Source: Spodoptera frugiperda | Taxonomy: Eukaryota; Arthropoda; Insecta; Lepidoptera; Noctuidae | Assembly: GCF_023101765.2 (NCBI RefSeq) | Contig: NC_064228.1 | Coordinates: 7,613,501-7,677,500, forward strand | Direction of reading: 5' to 3' | Length of the DNA: 64,000 nucleotides | In this document: positions 59,126-64,000 of the stretch, piece by piece | Position numbering within the stretch: the stretch's first letter is position 1 | Layout of the letters: each line of letters opens with the position of its first letter | The notes under the pieces: model-generated | Databases searched by the model: none | What the model saw: only the letters and a program-made list of their open reading frames with translations | Told to the model about the DNA's origin: nothing | Translations under genes and position numbers: made by a program

Positions 59126-59160
59126 AAAGTATATTTCTAGAAAGTGAATCTAAAATATTA

Positions 59161-59227
59161 GGGCGGCGTTGATCGCTTACCATCAGGTGACTAGTCTGCT
59201 CGTTTGCCACCTATTCCATAAAAAAAG
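59161..59227 (+). mobile_element. Family E 3' end, very short
   Basis: Only the last 65 bp: GGGCGGCGTTGATCGC to CCTATTCCATAAAAAAA. Confidence 0.75.
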
Positions 59228-59238
59228 TAATGTTGATG

Positions 59239-59522
59239 ACTGCCTCGTTGGTCGAGTGGTCGCAAGTGCGACTGCCGGACAAGGGGTCTCGGGTTCGATT
59301 CCCAGGTCGGGCAAAGTATTACTGGGCTTTTTACGGATTTTCATAAATTTCTCAGTAGTAGCACGGAGTCTGGAAATGTGCCCGGTATATGGCAATAGGC
59401 TCACCACCTATTACATGGGACTTACAACATAAATTGTGAAAAGTGGGTGGACATTGTACAGTGGCATTACAGGCCATAATGTGCACCTCTACCTACCCCA
59501 TCGGGGATTAAAGGCGTGACGA
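59239..59522 (+). mobile_element. SINE, family B, full length
   Basis: Complete head with A box TTGGTCGAGTGGTCG and B box GGGTTCGATTCCC, a full body, tail CCCCATCGGGGATTAAAGGC and a (TATG)n end. It follows directly after a retrotransposon 3' end (59161-59227). Confidence 0.88.
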
Positions 59523-59972
59523 TATGTATGTATGTGTGTAAAAAGAAATGTTCCATAGGCTCAGTATACCAACACGCTCCCCTTTCTCCCCTCCCGTACG
59601 TTCCCATCTTAGTATTCATGACGCAACTATCGGAGGTCGATATTGACTCCCACAATTCGCAATATTTTATTCAATTATATTGCGAAACCCTTCTCTATTG
59701 TTTCCTACACCCACGCCAGATTTATTCCCTTCGAATTTAATTAATTAGTTTAGTTTCCTTATTCTCGAATTTTCGAGGGGAAATTAAAAGATGTGTAGTT
59801 TGGATCTATTCTAGGTTTGACGCAAAGGTGATTAATTTATTTATCTATTTTAGGTTTTACGCAACGGTGATTAATTGTTATTGTACGATAATCGGATTCG
59901 TTTTTGTAAAACAATATTTTGGTTTTAATAGCTACTAGTTCTATGTACTATAATTGATAGCTTTAAATAAAG

Positions 59973-60351
59973 ACTAGCAAACTCGGCGAACTCCGTTTCG
60001 CCGCCAATGTTAAATTTTTCCTGAATTTTCTTTGCTATTAACCTCACGGAGCCCGAAGTCCTTTCCAACGAATGCAAAACCGAGGAAATCGGTTCGTGAG
60101 TTCTGGAATTATAGCGTCAGGAAGGAAAACCCGACTTGTTTTTATATTATACTAGCAAACCCGGCGCACTCCGTTTCGCCACCAATTTCTCTGTTTTCCT
60201 GCGTTTCTCTTGAAAGTTTTTCCTAAATTTTCTTTACTATAAACCTCACGGAGTCCGAGACCTTTCCAACGAATGCAAAACTGTGGAAATCGGTTCGTGC
60301 ATTCCGAAGTTATAGCGTCAGGAAGGAAAACCCGACTTATTTTTATATAAT
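59973..60351 (+). repeat. Tandem pair of a ~180-200-bp repeat
   Basis: Unit 1 59973-60150 and unit 2 60151-60351 both run from ACTAGCAAAC(T/C)CGGCG through CTTTCCAACGAATGCAAAAC to CGTCAGGAAGGAAAACCCG. Unit 2 has an extra 25-30 bp after CGCCACCAATT. Class unknown; resembles 3' tails common in moth genomes. Confidence 0.85.
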
Positions 60352-60577
60352 ATGATAGATAGCACAAAATAAAGCACTTTACCATTGTCAACAAAAGAAA
60401 ATTTTCACCTCCAACCCTCATTTTACATGAGAATAGAATCCTCGAATTCTAATAGAGAAACGTAATTATTTTCTTAGAAGCATGGTAATTAACACATACA
60501 TGTGAAGTACAACAGCGACAAGGGAAACGGAACATTCCCTTTAATTAAATTTAAATAAGGAAATTGGCGAAGCGTAT

Positions 60578-60595
60578 TGGCGCCCAGCGTGGGAC
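60578..60595 (+). mobile_element. LTR-retrotransposon PBS-like motif
   Basis: TGGCGCCCAGCGTGGGAC differs from 51695-51712 by one base. No retroviral-type coding frame lies downstream. Confidence 0.45.
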
Positions 60596-61127
60596 TCCGC
60601 GCCTGTTAATTATCTAGATGCCGGTAGTTGTTAAAATTCCATTTAAAAATAACAAATCTTACTACAGTTTGTTACTTAGTATGTTTTACATTTCTTCTTG
60701 TTTTTTTTTTATTTTAAAAAATGTAAAATACTGCTTAAAACTTCAGCGCAAACACCAACGGCTTAATTTGAATAAAGTCCATCAGCGGCCATTTTTAAAA
60801 AAACACTTCAATAATGAACCAAGGCAGCCTTATTAAAACTTATAATGAAACAACATCTTGCGAGCGAATCTACGCGCGTTTTTTGCTGAAAAAAACTTTG
60901 CTATGGAAAGTTGAAAATAAATCAACACCGTTTTCCTGGGTTTTTTGAGATGAACAGTTATAAAGTTAAGGGTTTCTCGGTCCTTGGGGTATGGGAGTTC
61001 TATGATGTGCGTCGCTTTCAACTAAAAGTTTTATATTTTGTAAAACAAAAAAGACACTTGTTGGAAGTTGAAGGGAAAACATAATTTTATCAAATACCTG
61101 GGCCGTGGAAAATGAGGTATCTTTCTA

Positions 61128-61290
61128 AGGGTGCCTTTCTATGCTACGTTGCTGTGGATGCATTTGGCTTCCACCAATCATATTTATTGGTACTCATAGC
61201 TTAGCACTGGTGGAAACGGACTCGGCTAAGCTATGCTTTTATATGGGAAGATGCGTGCTACGGATGTGTGCAACGGATGGCTTCCCTACT
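61128..61290 (+). mobile_element. MITE, family I, partial
   Basis: AGGGTGCCTTTCTATGCTAC to ACGGATGGCTTCCCTA, closest to the left half of the 22441 copy but with about 15 bp deleted near its start. Confidence 0.72.
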
Positions 61291-62044
61291 ATACATACGT
61301 CGCATACTCAATACTCGATTATCTCTCGTTTGCCTGAACCGATTTTGACGCAGTTTTCAGCATAGTAGTTTTCGAACCTAGGAGAAGGTATAAAGGTATA
61401 AAATTAAAGTTCGCATTTTAAGTTTTGAAAGCGGTTCTCTTTTTTTAATAAAAGTATTTTATGTCGAACGGTTTTTTGGCTTATATTGTATGGCCAGTTG
61501 AATAAAACTGTTTAATAAATGACAATAGATTCACTACAAAGGGCCCATAACTTTTGAAGTCACTATTACATCTATATGCACTTCTGAATAAAAAAAAACA
61601 ACACATTGTTAAACTTCACCCCTAATAAACAGCCTAAGTTATATGTTACTCTATGAGCTTCCCAATTGTATATTCCGAAATTCTGATTTCCCTACGGATG
61701 GGAGTCGAACCCTGACCAATTGTAACCCTTACCTGGTGGTAAGCAAATTGAGTGGGGAACAAGAGATAAGTAAATATTTTACTCTGTGTAAGTAGGTCGT
61801 GGTTTTAAATTATGTTTTTTTTTGACCTCCTCAGAACGTATTTGTTTCGTAGAAATCTTACCTCTGAGTCTAAGGTTGGGTTTAAATAAATCTGTAAAGA
61901 AGATACGTTTTAGTTTTGGGATCATCATAAACTACGAAGCACCTACTGATATGAGCATACTTTTTAATATGGCTTGTGACTCAGAATATTTTTTCAACAA
62001 ATAGGGAAGATGTCTAATTTTTATTTTACTGTCTGTCTTGTAGA

Positions 62045-62250
62045 TTATTTTGAAATATTAGACAGGTATATTTAATTTTCTCACAGAAACAAATACTTTC
62101 GAAGATATATCGATTTGAAATATCGCGTATTTCTCTATCCCACTCCTAAACTTTGCTTCATTTTATCTAAGTATCTTATACGACGAAAGACGAGACGAGA
62201 CGAATTAAATAGATTTTTAATTTTCATACCCCGTCGTCATTACAGGTAAT
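62045..62250 (+). mobile_element. MITE, family J, partial
   Basis: ACTTTCGAAGATATATCGAT, GAAATATCGCG and ATAGATTTTTAATTTTCATA as in the copy at 40120, with the centre missing. Confidence 0.65.
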
Positions 62251-62816
62251 TCAATTTGCATAATTATCTGATATTTTCAATATAAACATTCACATGATTT
62301 TAAAACATTTTATAGAAAAATAATAAAAAAGCAAATCTATAGAAATTTGATCACCAAACAATTTTTTAATAAACCCAAAAAGAACATGTACAACGCTTCC
62401 AATTCGAAAAGGTACGGAGTCTCAATGAAAGTAAGTCAATGTCTACGGGACACTCAATTTATATTCATTACGACCCCTCCGCTGCCTTACCTCATTTCCT
62501 AATGGTATTATTTATACCGGGGTCAACCCCATACAACGACCCCTTCGTCACTTTTTAAGGGTTAAACTAAAGTATAGAGAATTATTGTTTTCTTAGGATC
62601 TTTTTGGTCTCTTGTGAGTTGTGATTCTCCTGTTTTGTGTTGGGGATTGTAAACGTTTTGCGGATTTGTTGCTAAAATTTCCGATTTGTTTTCTTAAAAT
62701 CCTTTCTTGAATATTATCGAAGATTTTTCTCGGTCAATTATGTGTACTGCTTCTTTCTAATAATCTTTAGTTTATATTTTTTATCGAAGTTTATATGAGT
62801 GACTCGCTAAACGTTC

Positions 62817-62922
62817 GTAGCAACGCACCTGTGACTCATCTGGTGTTGCGATTGTCCATGGGCAGCGCTGATCGCTTACCATCACACGTATGCTCGTTTG
62901 CCCCTATTCCATAAAAAAGAGT
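62817..62922 (+). mobile_element. Family E 3' end
   Basis: From GTAGCAACGCACCTGTGACT to CCCCTATTCCATAAAAAAG; 10 bp are missing after CTTACCATCA. Confidence 0.75.
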
Positions 62923-63149
62923 AGTTTGTGGGATTATACGCGTATGGTAATAAATGGAACGGAATGACAATCAGTCTTTAGTCTTTACGACAAAACAAAG
63001 ATGTTCACGGGACAATAGAAAAATTGTAAGTTCCTTGATATTAATTTACAAAATATAACAATCTCCTACACCCCAAAAAACCCATTTAAAACAAAAACCT
63101 CTACTATAAGTGAATAAACAAATACTGGAGAAAAAAATCACTTCATTTT

Positions 63150-63335
63150 ACCACGTTACTGACGTCACGTATTCAACTCAACCCCTCAACGCCCAAGGGG
63201 GTACAGCCAGCTGCATTCGCAATGCTACCATATCGTTTCTATTCCGAAGTCAATCTCGGCCAGTCGTCACATCACGTAGTATATGGAGAGTGCGGAAAGT
63301 ACCCGTCTCTTGAGTGCACTGTGATAAATATTTCG
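63150..63335. promoter_or_regulatory. CpG-containing patch with CRE
   Basis: TGACGTCA at 63160-63167, then a mixed-composition stretch to about 63330 that matches no repeat family in the window. Confidence 0.3.
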
Positions 63336-63513
63336 CTGTCTGTGTAGGGTTAATTTTTGTTTTGGATTGGTGTGATATAAAACATTTCGAAAAGTAATGT
63401 TGTTTGTTAAAAGCGTTGGTTATGGTATGTTATGTATGTTCCAATTTTTACATGCAAATATCAATAAAATTGTTTTTTTATTTTTAAATATCAACCAGAT
63501 CTTTATTTTTGTT

Positions 63514-63660
63514 GACGGGGGGAAACCTTCAAAAGATGTATAGCTTTTTGGTGAATAAACTAAAGAGTGTGGGATTTTTACCTCACTAAAACCTCTCTGG
63601 TGGCCAGGCTTTGCCCTATAGAGACCTGCATCCTTGTACCTCTATGTGCAGAGTAGGGCA
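63514..63660 (-). repeat. Family N repeat
   Basis: ACGGGGGGAAACCTTCAAAA, GAGTGTGGGATTTTTACCTC, CTGGTGGCCAGG; the right part (63606-63660) is less similar to the other copy. Confidence 0.75.
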
Positions 63661-63784
63661 TTTACCGGTTTACCGGCCAATATTGCAAGGTATCAGAATG
63701 CTAGGCGCAGTATCGGAGAATAAAACCAGTAGCTTCTTACTCAGTAATCGTGTTGACATAAAATAGTTATTAAGACTTTGTCCG

Positions 63785-63855
63785 CCAACAAAAATCTGTT
63801 AAAGGCAAATCCTACGCTAGCGCCGGTCACTTTTGCCCCACTTGACGTTTATTAT
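63785..63855 (+). repeat. Old repeat shared with 12610-12680
   Basis: AAATCTGTTAAAGGCAAATCC-like stretch followed by CTAGCGCCGGTCAC. Confidence 0.55.
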
Positions 63856-64000
63856 GGTAAAGATAGTTTTCATACGCTGTTATCATCGTTAGCTAGTATC
63901 ATTTAAGAAAAATATCCCAAGTATCGCTCTTGAAACACATATTCTAATTTGAGTCGCCATTTTTTGACGACTTTTTCCGTATAACCGAGAGGGCTTAGCA

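Larger units (their letters stand above)
57400..64000. other. Downstream intron, distal part
   Basis: Between listed elements (57603, 58105, 58970, 59239, 59973, 60578, 61128, 62045, 62817, 63514) the DNA is AT-rich and shows no coding sequence. The window ends inside what appears to be the same intron or unannotated flanking DNA. Confidence 0.45.

Noticed and set aside
59239..59320. tRNA gene-like sequence with A and B boxes (also at 39510, 47022, 56080)
   Set aside because: Repeated many times with the same long non-tRNA body and tail, so these are SINE heads, not tRNA genes.

Overview
The window is animal nuclear DNA, almost certainly from a moth (Lepidoptera, probably a noctuoid). It is AT-rich and almost entirely intronic or repetitive, packed with short interspersed elements of types I recognise from moth genomes. 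I identify only one host gene. Three small plus-strand exons (26416-26501, 32103-32199, 43876-43927) read through in one frame as the second RNA-recognition motif of an hnRNP L-type splicing regulator (Drosophila ortholog smooth, sm). The first RRM, the linker after RRM2 and RRM3/4 were not found and should lie outside the window. Flanking introns are at least 26.4 kb upstream and 20.1 kb downstream.

The most unusual host feature is the 5.6-kb intron between the first two exons. It begins with a perfect minor-spliceosome (U12-type) AT donor and ends just after a perfect U12 branch site. The 3' dinucleotide needed to keep the conserved reading frame is AA; a canonical AC lies two bases upstream. 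A 2-base homopolymer difference in the assembly, or a genuine AT-AA U12 intron, would explain this.

Layout. 1-26415: upstream intron, with a 5'-truncated RTE-like retrotransposon (7758-9992, minus strand, 675-residue open frame, 12-bp target-site duplication), an internally deleted mariner element with 30-bp perfect inverted repeats (23746-24429), and many SINEs, MITEs and retroelement tails. 26502-32102: the U12-type intron, with a Helitron-like fragment carrying a 21-bp perfect hairpin. 32200-43875: third intron, with a CTCF-like motif 450 bp after the exon, a 148-bp tandem repeat, and a 1,057-bp segment present twice at about 99% identity (41202-42258 and 42551-43608). 43928-64000: downstream intron, with nested SINE/MITE insertions, three LTR-retrotransposon primer-binding-site-like motifs, and small CpG-rich islands with CRE and heat-shock-type motifs.

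Several families recur often enough to be defined inside the window: two tRNA-headed SINEs (one ending in a conserved UUCG hairpin), a 150-bp GC-rich repeat with ten copies, 3' ends of at least three non-LTR retrotransposon lineages, and four MITE families. No tRNA, rRNA, CRISPR, bacterial or viral gene was recognised. Repeat boundaries come from comparing copies by eye and are accurate to roughly 5-20 bp unless inverted repeats or target duplications fix them.
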